From contig VUYT01000009.1 in assembly GCA_008802785.1 (NCBI GenBank), forward strand, positions 558,001-622,000: a stretch of DNA of 64,000 nt. Reading direction: 5' to 3'. The position numbers and the translations under genes were made by a program. A model generated the notes under the pieces. That model was not told where the DNA came from, did no database searches, and saw only the letters and a list, made by a program, of their open reading frames with translations. Source of the DNA: Symmetrospora coprosmae (Eukaryota > Basidiomycota > Cystobasidiomycetes > Symmetrosporaceae). Positions 34,949 through 47,900 of the stretch are shown here, in pieces; the stretch's first letter is position 1, and the number at the start of each line of letters is the position of its first letter.

Positions 34949-36748
34949 CTAGCAGCCTGGCCCACCCTTCTTTCGCCTGAATGCTGCGACGTCTGTGCTC
35001 GCGTCCTTGTCGAAGTTCTCGCTCGGCGAGTACGGCATCCGCCCATCGGCAATTACACCTTGTTTCGCGAGGGCGAGAGGCGACAGTCGCGCTGCAGAGA
35101 GCTTGCGGCGGGGCACGGGTGTCACGGTCCGCGCCAACTTGACGGGCGTCTGGACTGCCTGCGGAGGCGAACCTGGATAGAGGTTGATGTGCGGATAGAC
35201 GGCAGGATAGATGCACGCCAATGAGAAGGGGTAGCCGATCCGGTCTACTATCGGTCCTGTGCCTGACTGCCCCTCTAAGCGGACTTGTCGCCTAGCGATC
35301 ATGCGAGCAGAGGACGGGTAGAGGTCGAAGTGCGGGTAGACAGGCGGATAGATGGCAGACAGGGAGAAGGGATAGCTTGTCCCCTCATCTGTCTGACATC
35401 TTGAATGCATCTCCAGCTTGGGCCGACTGACTATTGTCTCTCGCGCAGGGTAGAGACGGAAGTGAGGGTAGACTGGCGGATATATGTCGGCCAGCGAGAA
35501 GGGATATGGCAACCTGTCTTCATGCTGCACGTTGCAGGCGGCAGACGTGGCATGGAGAGGGCGAAAGAAGACTTCGTCGAGGGGACTCGGCTCTGAGCAC
35601 TCAGCCAGCGTGCGCATCTTGACGTTGCGCGCCGTTTCGATGAGCGGACCAGCTTCTCTCGAGAAGCGCACATGCTTGAACTGTGTGTCGACGGATGGAC
35701 TGGGGAAGCTCCGAGCAAAATTGGAGGAGGACGTCGAAGGCGAGAAGGCGAGTCGATCCATAAGCGAGGCGGAGGGGAGTCGGTCGGGTGAGGGCGGCAT
35801 GGGCGGCCAAGGCGAGTGCTGATCCTCGGAGTCGTTGAGCTCCAAGGTAATATTGCCGTCCTGATAGTCCAGTTCAGGCTGAGTAACTTCAGCATCGACC
35901 TTCTCAATCCTTCCGGCATCGAGAGGCGACTGCGCGATATCCTCCGACACGTCGTTTACCTCCATAGCGACGAGGGGCGGCACGTGCTGACGTTGCAGGA
36001 AGGACAGGTTTGACGGTCGTATCTTGCGTGTAGGCGAGGTCACTGTCAGAACCCTTGGCAGCTGAGGTGCTTGCCGATGAGTGATGTCCGCGATGAGCGT
36101 GGCCGCGACAGCTAGACGGCCAAGGACCGCTCGAATCAGCCTGTGCTCCACTTCAAGTTTGAGCTTTGTCGCACGCTCACGCAAGACAATACGGGGAATC
36201 AGAGACCCGTCCGCTGGTGACGCTGGCCCCGGCACTCCCATGTCCGAGCTGAGAAGGCCAGACCACGCAATAGCCCAGCTCTCCTCCACAAAGACTGCAG
36301 CGGGCAGGCCAGTGCCTAGGTCGATCGCGAGCGATATGCCGATTACTGCGGAAACGTGTGCAGGGAGCGTCCTGAGCAAATGCACATACTACAGGCATTC
36401 CGCTGCGGCCCGAAGGTTAGACACACCTGAACGCATCCCAAACTCCCGAGCCACAGCTGCGAGCTGCGCATGGAGCGAAGCTTGCATAGGCAGCAGGACG
36501 GTCCGAGCGCTGTAAGCAGCCTCACTTATAGCAGCCAGCTGCTCCGAGGGCGACACGGCCACAAGCCACTTCGGTCGAGACCTGCCTGGTGTCGAACCAG
36601 GCATAAGGCTGCTACTGCCATTCGAGTAACTGATGGAGCTAGTGCGGCGGGAATAGGGTGGACGACGTTGCTGGGTCATGTTCGAGAAAGCATCCTCGCT
36701 GTCCAGACCAGCTGGAATCGAACGGGCAGGGGAGCTGTGGGCTTTCAT
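34949..36748 (-). CDS. unknown protein with three YPFSL..IYP.VYPH..LYP repeats
   Basis: Model: exons 36748-36427 and 36345-34949, 572 aa. Both exons are in the same frame and a single stop between them is removed by an 81-nt intron (GTGTGT donor, TTTCCGCAG acceptor). The C-terminal third holds three near-identical units about 50 residues apart: YPFSLADIYPPVYPHFRLYP, YPFSLSAIYPPVYPHFDLYP and YPFSLACIYPAVYPHINLYP. The N-terminal part is Ser/Arg-rich, followed by a helical region (VIGISLAIDLGTGLPAAVF, ATKLKLEVEHRLIRAVLGRL). No signal peptide. I do not recognise a function. The aromatic Pro repeats look like a binding or assembly motif; this is inference. Confidence 0.65.
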
Positions 36749-36801
36749 GGTCGCGGAGGGTCGCCGAGCTGCAGGATCGGATGGTAAGGGAACGGAGCGA
36801 A

Positions 36802-36843
36802 GTGGAAGAGGAAGAGGAAGGGGAAGGGGAAGGGGAGAGAAGG
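36802..36843. repeat. purine-rich GGAAGA/GGGGAA tract
   Basis: A run made almost only of A and G lies about 55-95 nt upstream of the start codon of the YPFSL-repeat gene (on its strand a CT tract), in the probable 5' UTR or core promoter. Confidence 0.7.
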
Positions 36844-37046
36844 AGCTTCAGGAGGTGGTCGCGCGCATTTATAAAGTCGCCATCCGCCACCGTCGCAGCC
36901 TGGCACCTGTCGACATGTCGACCTGTCAACCGCTACCAAGCAGACCACCTCCACCACGGGCCGCAAGTTCAACAAGCATATCTGCTTTCATACACCGTCT
37001 GCGCGGACTGCCGCATAGTTGTTACACCTTATGCGTCGCTCTAGAG

Positions 37047-40000
37047 CTATCTCCCGAACCCGGCCTGCTGCATCCGCGAGGGATGCATGAATGCACCTCC
37101 GCTCGGTTGCGCGGGAGGTCCAGGCGGAGGCGGTTGATAATGCTGCTGCTGCTGCGCCATGTACTGCGGCGTCTGCGGTCGCATCTGATGTGCTTGCGGG
37201 GGAGGCGCGCCGCGATGCACGTATGGGCTTCGGGAGCCGTATGGAGTTGTGCCGGTCTGCGCGGGCGTGCGAGCTCCTGCTGCTGGATTTGGCGTCCGTC
37301 CGCCCAGATGAGGTGTGCGGCCACCGAGCGCCGCACCACCACCTCCACCGCCAGAGCCGGCGAGCATTGCTTGTCTTGTCATGTACATCGACTGTAGCAC
37401 GGGCAGATTGACAGATATGAGTCGTCCATTCGGCGGCAACCTGGAGAACAGTCAACTCACCTTGAAGGCATTGCACAGCATCGTAACATTAGGTGCTGGA
37501 TCGCTATTCCCCTGCAGAAGGAATTGTTCTGGCTCGACAGAGATGCTCTGGGGGATGCGACCGTGTCAGCAACGAGCGCAAGAGCCCGCACGTGAGGTAG
37601 CCGGGCTCACCCAGCTCTGAATCTCATATCCCTTCGTCAAGAAAGCGAGGATGAAGTTGCCTGGCTTGCGAGGGTCCAGAGCGAAGCCGTAGAAGCTCCT
37701 TGCTGGTTCTGCCATGATGGATGTGTTGAGCCATTTGCCTATGGACAAGCATGCAATAAGATCGTCAGCTGTACTCAAGAGTTCTCAGTACCACAAGCAC
37801 TCACGGAGGTCGGCCTCGGTACCCTTGTACTTGTCCGAGTGCATCATCTCGTCAACCTTCCTCGCCATCGAGCGGACGTATGATACGATCAACTCGTCCA
37901 GATCCGAGTACGTGTATTTGCCTTGCACACGCAAGCTCTTGCCGAGCGAAAACTCGTTCTGCTTGTCGAGCTCGAGAACGTCTACATGGAGTCGTGAGTT
38001 GACAGGACGTCAGACAGCGATTTGAGCAATACTGCGGAAGCGTTGCCTGACTCACCGATGTGCTGGTATACACCGTCATCGACCTTCCACGTCACTGCGA
38101 GGTGATCCGTCCCACGAGACGAGGGGCGGACAACGCAGTCACCTCTCTGCAAGTTGGCCAGATGCTGCTCGGCCTGTCCAGCATTGAAGTTGTAGAAGTT
38201 CGGGTGGTTGACAACACGGCGGTGTCGGCCCTGGCTACGCTTGTTGCGTGCTTCGTCGGCCTGCTTGTCCATGCTGGCTTGGATATTGTCGTAGAACTGG
38301 TCGGGCTGAACTTTGCGGAGGGAAGTATGGTCTGCCGCAGCGACATGTTCCGGAAGAAGACTGACCCCAATCTTGAACTTGTTGATGTCGAGACTGGTGA
38401 CCAGGGCCTGTATCGTCTGTCCCACTCGGAATGGCATCGGTACTGGAACTTCGGGCGGGACAGCCTCGACTGTGACACCAGAGTCGAGTCGTCCTACTAC
38501 TCGCTCGTCCTTGATGATACGGGTGACGACCATTGGCACGACAAGGTGGACCTCAAGCGAGCGACGCGTTTCTCCGGTTAGCATTGTGAACGCCCCTTCC
38601 CCTGCCTTGATCCGGTAAACCTGTCGCGGATCCGAGTAAGGTCTTTGCAGCTCATCCCTGATCATGTAGAGTGTGAGCCGCTTTTGCAGCTGCTGCGTCT
38701 CGAAGAGGGCTGCCGCGAAGTCGTCCAGACTGAGCTCGTTCAGCTTCTGCGGGTCATCCGCCATGAGCTGAGCAACTATCGCGGATGGATGAGGCAGATC
38801 TTCGAGATCTTCCTCATCCATCTCTTCAGCATCGCCAGCCATCTTGCGAGCGATGTGGTAGTCCTCGCTGTGGATGCGAGTGCTGTCCAGAATGTCGTAG
38901 TCATCTTCGTCCTCCATGTTCTCCCGCGGTATCCGCAAGAATGCGACACAGTTCATGAAAATGCGGGATGTGCAGATCTCCTTCTTGACGAGATCGGCTC
39001 TGCAGATGAGTGTCCCTTCAGACTGTGAGATCGAACGAACATAGAAGTATCAGCTTGCGAGTTGCCTTTATCGCGCTTTGAGCAACACTTACTGCAGCCG
39101 TGATACGTCGCACCATGCCGCTGGCCTTTCTTGGACCGAGCCCAGAGACGTAGGGAAGCAGGACGCGGTAGTTGGGCTCTCTGATGGCTTTGTTGATGTC
39201 GACGCCTGTCATGTTGACGATGTTGACAATGGCCGACTCGAGTATGGGTAGTAGCTTCTCCCGCGAGATCTGCAGCGAGAACCCGTAGTTGTTCAGCGCG
39301 AATGCCGCTACAGCCCCTCTCACTGCACACGAACGCTTACCAATCGTTGGTCGGGGTCGAACGACAACGCAGTGATGTCGTTGCCAAGGGCGGCATACTC
39401 GCACAGCGGGTCTTGGACATGCCGAGCCAATCCTACGCAGTATCGCTCGACCGGGGACAGCTCGGCAAACTCCGCCTGGGCCCGCTCGCTGTTCTGGTAC
39501 AGTCGCGCTACCTCGTCGTTGACGAACACGACGGGGAGGTGGTGCACCCAATTCTCGGTCACCATCTGCTGATACTGCTCATCGGTCAATGCGTCCTTGA
39601 TGTCCGATTCCTCCAGTCCCTGCACATCGCGGTCGATGCTGCGCAAGTCGGCTAGCTTTTGGTCTAGGCGATCTTGAATCTCTTTGTCATGAAGCTGGAG
39701 CGTTGCCTGGACATCTAGCCTGAGTTCGTGCGTGTTCGCCGTGAAACCGCCGACCACGACCACATCCGGGCGGGTCCGCAGTATCTGCAGACGCATTGCG
39801 TGCTTTGAGTCGCGGTACCTGATCTCCTTGTACTTCTCTCTGCCAGCGAAGCGGCCCTTCGGAGCAAGGACCACCGTCTCAACCCAGTCGCGCTGCCGAT
39901 CGCCATTGCCAGACGAGATCGCCATGACTTTCGGAGGAATGTTCTTTTTGGGGTCGCTCGGCTGAGGATTTGGGTGAACGGGCACGTTCTCTGCTTCTCG

Positions 40001-42806
40001 TGCATGCCCTGGCGGCCATTTGGGCTGCGTGTCTCGATCATAAGGCGCCTGATTGACTCTGTCCTCGAGTGCGCGCGCACAGCGAGCAGCCAGCCAGTCC
40101 TCCTCCGTCTCCTTGAGCCAGTCCTTCGTCCATCGCGCGGCCATGGGCAGCAGATGGTACTGGAGCGCTTCGACGACGATGTCCTCGCGGACCTTGTTCC
40201 ACGCCCGCCCAATCTCGCTCGTTGATTCGGACAGGTAGGCGGTGTAAAAGTCCTGGGTGAGCTTGCGCAGCGGCTCCTTCATGATGTGAATGTCGACCGT
40301 GACGAGACCCTCGGACTCGGCATCCAGGATCTGCAGGAACTGCGTCGACTGCAAGAAATAGTCCACTGGCTTATCGAGCAGGTATTTGAAGGCCTGTGGA
40401 AGCGAAGGTCAGTCAGACGTTCACATGAGCTCACAATCAGCGACTCACATTGTACGGATGTGTGTCATCGACCTTCTGAGCGCCTTTTCCCGTCGGCTTG
40501 ACCGATACAGCTCCAAAGGTCCGGAAAGCTGTTCTGACACCTTTCTTGAGGATGGGCTCCTTCGATATTTCGTGGACAAGGATGACCTTCGCAGCGTTTA
40601 TGACTTGGTCATAGTCGGCAAAGAGCGACGTGACGTCCGTGAACTGCTCTGCAAAGTCCTCGGGTGCCGAGGGCGGATCTTCGATGTGGGCCTGCTTTGA
40701 TCCAGCCTCAAAGCCAGCGGCGAGCGCCTCAGCCGGGACAGCGATTTGCTGGAGCGAGAGCCAACGATGTCAGTCCATCCCATTCACCGAGGACCCCGTG
40801 CTTTGAACGTTATTCACCTCGGCAAAACGCGCGACCAAGCTGTCCTTTGCCTTTTCGTACCGCGAACCACTCGTCGCCCGCTTGTACTTCGACCCGTCCG
40901 AAGCGGTCCGCACGGCATCTGCGTCCTGGTCTTCTGCGATGATGTCTGCTCCAGCTGCCTGGGCGAGGTCCTTGAGCCTGCGCTGGTGCTTGACCATGAC
41001 ATACTCGACGAGGTCCGCGGCTTCCTCGAGTGACTCAATTTGCGCAAAGGTGTCGGTAAAGTGCTCGTCTTCCTCGATGCCGAGCTTGCCCCACAGCTTG
41101 AGCAGGTTTGCCTTGCGGTCGAGCATGGCGCGGTATTTAATGGCGAGGTGGTAAATCTTCCAGAGGTCGTCGCGGTCCAGCAGCGTCCTCTCCCGGTTGG
41201 CCGCGTTGGAGGCTGTAGGGTCGTGGTGGATGAAGTAGTCGCGCCGGTGCATCCAGATGAAGGGGACCTCGAAGCACTGCTCGCAGAGGAACTGCAGCAC
41301 CCGCTGGATGGCAGTGACGAATACACCGCGCAGCTCGGGAATGTGCCCGTCCGGCGTGAGAATGTACTCGCGTGTCAGGTCGTCAGAGATGCGCGTCGAG
41401 ATCCAGTTGGCGGCGTCGCCGAGCTCGGAGCGGAAGAGCAGGAGGTCGCTGCTTTCTGGCTCGGCTGGCGTTTCCTCCCCTTCGAGCACTGTCGGCGGAG
41501 GCGGGGTGCGGTGGGTTGAGATGCCCGTTTGCGCAATCTGCATCCGCTCGGGAATGTCCGTCGCGCGAATGATGTCGTCGGCGTCCGTCATCATGCGCTC
41601 AGCGATCTCCGAGGGCTCGAACACGTCCTGCATCCGCGGAGCAGGCTTGCCGTCCTCTTCGTCGGACTCGAGCGCGTCGTCGTAATCGTGCCCGTCGCCG
41701 AACACTTCCTGGATCTCTCCCCACGCTCTGCGGACGGAGATGGGTTGAGTCAGCTATCTGATCAACGTCTCTGTGGGTGCTCGTGGGAGTTCACGCACTC
41801 TGCACCCATGTCGAGCCCTCCAATGGAAAAGCCGCCCTTCTGCTTCTTTCGTCGCTCGCGTTCCTTCTGCTTGCGTGCGAGGCGGGCCTCCCTGTCGCGC
41901 ACCTCGCCGGTGCCGTCCTCGTCCGGACTGTCCTCCTCGATGAAGTCGGCCATATCGTCCTCCTCCATGAGGTCGGCACCCAGGCCGTCGGCGTCCCCGT
42001 CGCCGTCGTCGGCGGCATGGCGCTCCTGCGCGCGCCGCTTGCCCTTGTCCTTGCGGGCGCGCGAGCTGATGTCGTCAAAGAGGTTGGCAATGTCCGGCGC
42101 GCGCGCGTCGCCGGAGTCCTCCTCATCCTCGTCGTCCGAGGCTGCACCGGCCCGCTTGAGCTTCTTGAGCTTGCGCTGCACAGGTGTTGAGGTGTGGACG
42201 AAGGTCAGGGCGAACGCACACTGTGAAGCCCCACAGAGGCTGCGACAGGCAGACTCACGCCCTCTGGCCGCTCAATGCGCACGCCCGTGTTCTGCTCGAC
42301 GAGGTCGAGGTCGTCCTCCGAGAGTGCCTCGAATTCGCCTGTGCGTGTCGGGTGCGGTCCACAAAGACGGCTGGGCTTTCAGGAAGGGGCAGTCCACGAG
42401 CAGAGCATAGCAGGGACACGACGCACGCTCTCTGTTCTTCTTCTTCTTGTGCTTCCTGCGCTTCCTGCGCTCGCGGGCTCCGTCGTCCTCGTCCTCGTCC
42501 GCAATGAAGCCTGTGCGTGCATGTGCGCCCCCCGGCGGCGTGGCACAAGCATCAGCGTCCAACCCGCTGCATACAGGCAGGCAGAGCATCGCAGGGGAAG
42601 ATGGACGCACCCTCCCGGATGCGCGCCTCCTCCTCTGCATCGTCGTCGTCGTCCTCCTCGCTGCTGTCCCCGTCGCTGTTCATGAGGTCAATCCCTTCCT
42701 CGTCGCTCGACCCGGGCGCGCCTCCATCCTCATCGTCGTCCTCATCCCTGCGCCTCTGCTTCTTCTTGGAGGCGCCATTGCTGCCCGACGCCGGTTCAGA
42801 GGACAT
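37047..42806 (-). CDS. SPT6: transcription elongation factor SPT6
   Basis: Thirteen exons, 1626 aa: 42806-42611, 42510-42427, 42338-42259, 42175-41799, 41727-40818, 40748-40449, 40393-39341, 39269-39093, 39022-38056, 37981-37805, 37738-37611, 37547-37461 and 37391-37047. The N terminus is very acidic. Recognised parts: [39 protein letters not shown] (death-like/HtH core), [19 protein letters not shown], the YqgF-like block [17 protein letters not shown], the helix-hairpin-helix [20 protein letters not shown], an S1 domain, and the tandem SH2 ([40 protein letters not shown]). A Gly/Pro/Gln-rich tail follows. Spt6 is a histone chaperone riding with RNA polymerase II. All exon phases close. Confidence 0.95.
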
Positions 42807-42995
42807 TGCTGCTATCGCACTTGCTGGCTGTCCGCGCTGCAATTGGCTGGCTGCAGTCGGAGAAGAGCAGGGGACGGTGTCTGATAGCCAGGACAGGACA
42901 GCTCGAGAAACGGCGTCGCAAGTAGGCTTGACGCATTTCGCTATGGCTACACTCTGGCATACAATACGAAACTTCACACACGCGACGACTTCACG

Positions 42996-44554
42996 TCATG
43001 ACTGGGCCACGTCTGCATAGCAGTCGAACCGCCTCTGACCCGAGATGGGTATATTGCGGCGCGTCGTCTTGACGAGGTCGATGTCTGGCAGCACGCGGCC
43101 CGGTGCAGATGCATGCGAGTCAGCCACAGCGCAAGCATCGGGCGTGAGGAGAAGTATGGGCCCGGCACCCACCGACTTCGCCGTAGGCTATCCCCTCCGT
43201 CTCGTCGAGCTCGGTCTGGATGCGGCCCATCGGGTCGACAATCATGCTGCGTGCGTATGAAGCGTCAGCCCATCGCATCTCGGACTGCCAGAGGGTCCCA
43301 CACAACCAGCATGGGCGGCGCACCTGTGCCCCCAAGCCGGGTAACCTTCCTTGGCGCGCGCCGGACTGCACGTCGCCACAAACATCTGGTTGTCTGTCGC
43401 CCTCGCCCGCGCGAGCAGCGCCCACGATACGGGTCCTGTGGTCGTGTTGAATGCGCCTGGGTAGATCATCGCGATGCACCCTTTGCGAGAGGCGATCATC
43501 GCAGGTTCGGGGAAGCGGATGTCGTAGCAGATGCCCTGCGTCCGACCCGATAGCAACGCGCGACGAGATTAGCGGAATTCGCCCACTAGCCCAATTGCAG
43601 CATTGCAGCACTGCAGCACTGCGAGCTCTCACCAGGCCGAGCTTGCCGTATCCTGTGAGCTCGCGAAAGCGACGTGAGACCCGGTCAGAGTCAGCTGCTG
43701 GTGGTGCTGTCCGCACTCCTGGAGGAGTAGCCAACCCACCCGTGTCGACCGTGACGAGCTCGTTGCCGGCGCTGAGAGTCTCTGACTCTTGAAAAGTAAT
43801 GCCGCCTGGAGTATAGCGAGCAGCGAGCATGTCAGTGTCTGCTTGGTGGACCGGGATATGGCCATGCCATCCGTCTGTTGCCGTCGCCGGACTGACCGGG
43901 AATGTCAATGTCGAAGAGATGCATCTTGCGGTACTTGGCGACCATCTTGCCGTCTGGGTTCCAGACGGTCCTACAGCGAACAGCATCAGTGAGGATCAGC
44001 TTCTCGATGCACACCCAAGCGGCAAACAGGCCACCGCACGACGTGTTGTAGAGCTTCCCAGCCTCATCGCGCTCTGGTATGCTCCCTCCCACGATCCACT
44101 TTCCGAGCTCCTTTGCGAGCTGCGAGAGCATCCGCGTCGACTCTCCGCCCTGTCCTGCATCGCCCGTGATGTGCTCGGCGTACGTGTCGAAGTGTTCTGC
44201 GGGTCATGCAAGCCTACCCTACGTGAGCGGAGAGCTATCGCTGAAGGAAGCGAAGCCCCGGCGCCGGCGGCACGCACGAGTCCCGTACAGGCTGTTGAAG
44301 CACTCTGGCAGCACGACGAGATCCACCCCTTCGCTGCCGTCCTTGCCCTTTGCGGCGCGCGTGACGAGCTCCTTTGCGCGCAGGAGGTTGTCTGTCTTGC
44401 TCGAGGATGTCTCGCCGAGCTGGACGAGGGCGAGCCTGAAGGAGCGGCCGGCGACGGGGGCGGTCGCACTCGACATGGCTGCGCGGCGTGTCGATGTCAG
44501 TGGGCTGCTGGTGATGCGGCTGCGACTACCGAGTGCGAGAGCTCGTGTGAGCAT
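42996..44554 (-). CDS. NIT2: omega-amidase / nitrilase-family NIT2
   Basis: Eight exons: 44554-44278, 44196-44040, 43970-43897, 43805-43740, 43652-43633 (20 nt), 43535-43324, 43246-43173 and 43084-42996; 322 aa. The nitrilase Glu-Lys-Cys triad is present: Glu in [13 protein letters not shown], Lys in [14 protein letters not shown] and Cys in [13 protein letters not shown]; in this branch the first catalytic Glu lies further upstream. [16 protein letters not shown] and [15 protein letters not shown] are typical of NIT2, which hydrolyses alpha-ketoglutaramate and alpha-ketosuccinamate. The first ~26 residues ([13 protein letters not shown]...) look like a mitochondrial presequence, while a second in-frame ATG (AAMSSATAP) would give a cytosolic form. 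The 20-nt exon encodes GYGKLGL just before the Cys exon. Confidence 0.9.
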
Positions 44555-44924
44555 GCCTGGTGGAAAAGTGGAGAGGCAGGGGATGGATGTGGACGACTGC
44601 GGCGGAATCGCACCCCGTGCCTGACTCGGAATACGCTTCGGTCATCTTGGAGCTGCAGGCAATGACCACGGACTGCACGACTGTACAGTGCACTGTATCT
44701 GATCGACCAAACTCTGACTGTGCAGCAAAGTGTCCATTTTGACCCCCGTTCCTTTCTTCCTGGTCACCCGGCGTGACGCGACACCGTTCGGCTGCGGTCG
44801 GGTACGCGCAGAGAGAGAGAGAGTGCGCCTGCAGATCTCCCTTCTTTCCTCTCTGCACACTTCGAGCACGACAGGATAATGGCATAGGGCTGAGCAGGAT
44901 ACACAGACTAGACAGCAGGAGCAG
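44555..44924. promoter_or_regulatory. divergent upstream region of NIT2 and the 44.9-kb gene
   Basis: 370 nt between two start codons. It contains a GA repeat at about 44810-44822 and no gene. Confidence 0.5.
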
Positions 44925-47900
44925 ATGGAGTACCACGCTCACATGCACGCGGTCGCGGGAGGAGCTGCTGGAACGGGCAGCACGCTCAGCACCGGTACCA
45001 CCTCGACCTCGAACAAGCGGGCCTCGGTCATTTCAACCGCGTCGACCAAGCAGCAGCAGCAGCAGCGTCAGCCGCACCACCATGGCAGTGGGATTGTGCA
45101 CAAGTTCGAGGTGAGTCTGCTTGCCCTGTTGTTGTCGTCGGCGGCGTCGTCCCTGCATGCATGCATGCTGACGGGATCCCTGCGTGTCAACCCCTATGTT
45201 CCGGGACCTGAAAACTGATGGTGTCCCTCATCCCTCATGCACGCCATGCACTGCTGATTGTGATATCACCGACAGCGCCTCGTCGTTGTCAGAGCCCCAC
45301 CTTCGCAGCTCCGGCACCCGCTGAACCTCCAGGTCCAGCTCATCAACACGTCGGCAGGCGGAGGTGGAGGCCACAGCGGCAACGGCAACGGCAACGCCAA
45401 CGGCAACGCCAACGGCAACGCCACCAGCGCCGGCGGCGGCCGCACGGCAGGACATGCAGGCAACTCGTCGACCGAGCTGTCGCGCAGCACCACCGAGGGC
45501 TCCTTCGGCGCCGTCGCAGAAGCCTCCGTGTCGGGCCTGCCGCCCTCGTCCGCGTCCGTGCACGACGACCAGACCGCGCTCACCACGCCGAGCGCACGGA
45601 CCCACTCGCGCGCAAGCATGTCGCGCACCAACAGCTCCGAGTCTGGCATTAGCGCCGCAGCTACATCCGAGCAGCACCAGCACCAAGCAAGTGAGGACAC
45701 GATGCACCACGGCAGCCTCCCAGGCGGGGGCGCCTCGCTGTCTCGCTCGGCCTCCGTCCGCTCGAACCGCAGCACGACATCCATGGCTTCGTCGACCGCG
45801 TCGGGCACGTCGGCGCTGAGCATGCGCAAGGTGCTGCCCTGCTACAACCTCGAGTTTCACAGCCTGCAGCCGTCCGTCGTGACGGACGCGGGGACGGACG
45901 CAAAGATTGCACGTATCCACAAGCGCGGAGTAGAGCTGCTCGACCTCGCGCTCCTCGATCCCGTGTTCGTCGACCAGGCAAGAGACGTGCCCACGCTGCT
46001 GCAGAGGGAGGAGAGCCGGCGGCGTGCGGTCGAGCAGAGCGCCCTGGGCAACGGCACGGCTGGAAAGCGCAAGGAAGGGAAAGCGGGCTCCTCGGCGGGC
46101 GCCGGAGCGCCTGGCGCAGGGGGAGCAGTAGGCTTCGCAGCCGCGGATCTCAAGCCGACAAATCTTCTGAACAAGTTCAAGCGGTTCAGCTTCAAGAGCG
46201 GGAGCGGCGGCGGCGCTGCCTCGTCCGTCGGCGACAGTCTGGCAAACGCGTCAGCAAACACTTCTGCTGCATTCGCTAGACCGCCGCCTCTGCAGCCCAC
46301 GGCGTCTCTCGTGCCCTCCGGATCCAACGGGCAGACACCAAAGGAGAACAAGCGGTCTTCCTTTCTCGGGTTCGCCAGTTTCGGCTCAATGGCCGGGCTG
46401 GGCAGCCCCACCACGCCTACGAACGCTACGCAGGCGCAGAATCAGCTTCAGCAGCAGCAGCAGGCCGCCCGAAAGCCCGCTGGTACTGCAGCGGCGTCAT
46501 CCTCTTCCTCTTTGGCAGAGCCACAGGTCGCGCCGCCTGCGCCTGTGCACCCGTTCGTGGTCCCCGCCGTCCCGCTCTTCCGGGACAAGTCCTCCCTCGA
46601 CCCAGACCAGGCACTCATCAAGGGCGCGCCTGAAGGCTTAAATGTGCGCATCACACGGCACGCCCCTGGGTACGCGTGGGTCGTGCGCCACTGGATACGC
46701 GCAGACATCCTCGCTGCAGGCCTCGACGGGATCGCCGAGGTCAGCGTCGAGTGGCGCAAGAAGCGCCGCCGCGGCGCACGCGGCAGAGATGGGAACCACC
46801 ATCACCACCAGAGGTCTGCGCACGCTGATCGTCACCAAGAAGGGGGCGACAGCGACGTGCAGGTCAGGGATCTAGCGGCTGCGCGCGCGCAGAGCCGGGC
46901 GAGCAGCCGGAGGAACTCGCTGCAGATGCCCCGCGCGTCTGTCGATGGCTCGGCGGCCGCGGTCACTGCGAGTGGCCAGGCCGGGACGACGAGTCCCCCT
47001 CGTGCTGCCGTCGTTCCGAGCACGCATGTGCACACTCCTTCAAACGATGCAGAGGCCGGCACGCCCACGAGCAGCCGCGGCGGCACACGGTCGTTCGAGA
47101 TCAACAGGAGCAGATCGGGTGCTGCTGGAGCACCGCAGGAGCCTGAGGCACGCACCGACGGTGGAAGCGCAGCAGGAGGAGGAGCCGGCGGCGGGCGCAA
47201 TGCCGCAGCAATGCTCAATGCTAACTCGCTGGGAAGGCACAGGACCGCGCCACACCTAGGTACAGCGAGCCCGAGCGACCGACAGCCCTCGCACCCTGCC
47301 GCTGTTGCCGCGGAGAGCCCGCGGCGGACAGACAGCCTGCCCCTTCCGGGCTCTGGGAACGCAAGCTCGGCGGCAGCTGTGACAGCGAATGCCGGGACTG
47401 CAGGACAGGGCAGGAGCGCCAGTCCCGTCTCGTTTGCAGGCACGGATGGAGAGAGCGGGAGGCAGAGCCGGCAGTCGTCTCATGCGACAAGGCCCGTCTC
47501 TGTCGTCGGCTCATCGATGCAGCACGATCCTGTCGACGAAGGGGAGGAGAGCGACCCCGAGGATTCGGAGAGGCCCTGGATGTGAGGTTGATCTGCATCT
47601 CTCGTTGCTGCTGTGCGGGATAATACACACTGAGCCAAACTTCCTCCGCCTATGTGCTCAGGTGCGAGCTCGTCATCAAGCGTCCTGTGCCGTCATTAAT
47701 ACTGCCTGCGGCTGATGCGGGGGGTCGCACGTCGCAATCGACGACGTACACTACGCAGCGCATCCTCCTCGGGACGCTCACGCCAGCGCCGCATCACCCC
47801 AAGCTTGTCGCGCACCTTGCGATACCGCTGACGCTAGCGCCCGTCGATCTGCTCGTGCGCGCTGCCGATGGACATGCTGCCTCGGGCGACAACACAGGCG

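Noticed and set aside
36383-36427. 36-38 nt intron or stop read-through in the YPFSL-repeat gene
   Set aside because: A GT donor and the TAG just before 36388 would give an intron much shorter than all others here. An 81-nt intron with donor at 36426 and acceptor at 36346 closes the frame and has a better acceptor, so no read-through is needed.
36590-36735. tRNA-like GTTCGA/TCGAAC words
   Set aside because: Words resembling a B box occur, but there is no matching A box or cloverleaf, and they lie inside the coding exon of the YPFSL-repeat gene.
46832-47443. 203-codon frame antisense to the large unknown gene
   Set aside because: Composition (Leu/Ala/Pro/Cys-rich) is what the complement of a Ser/Gly/Ala-rich coding region gives.
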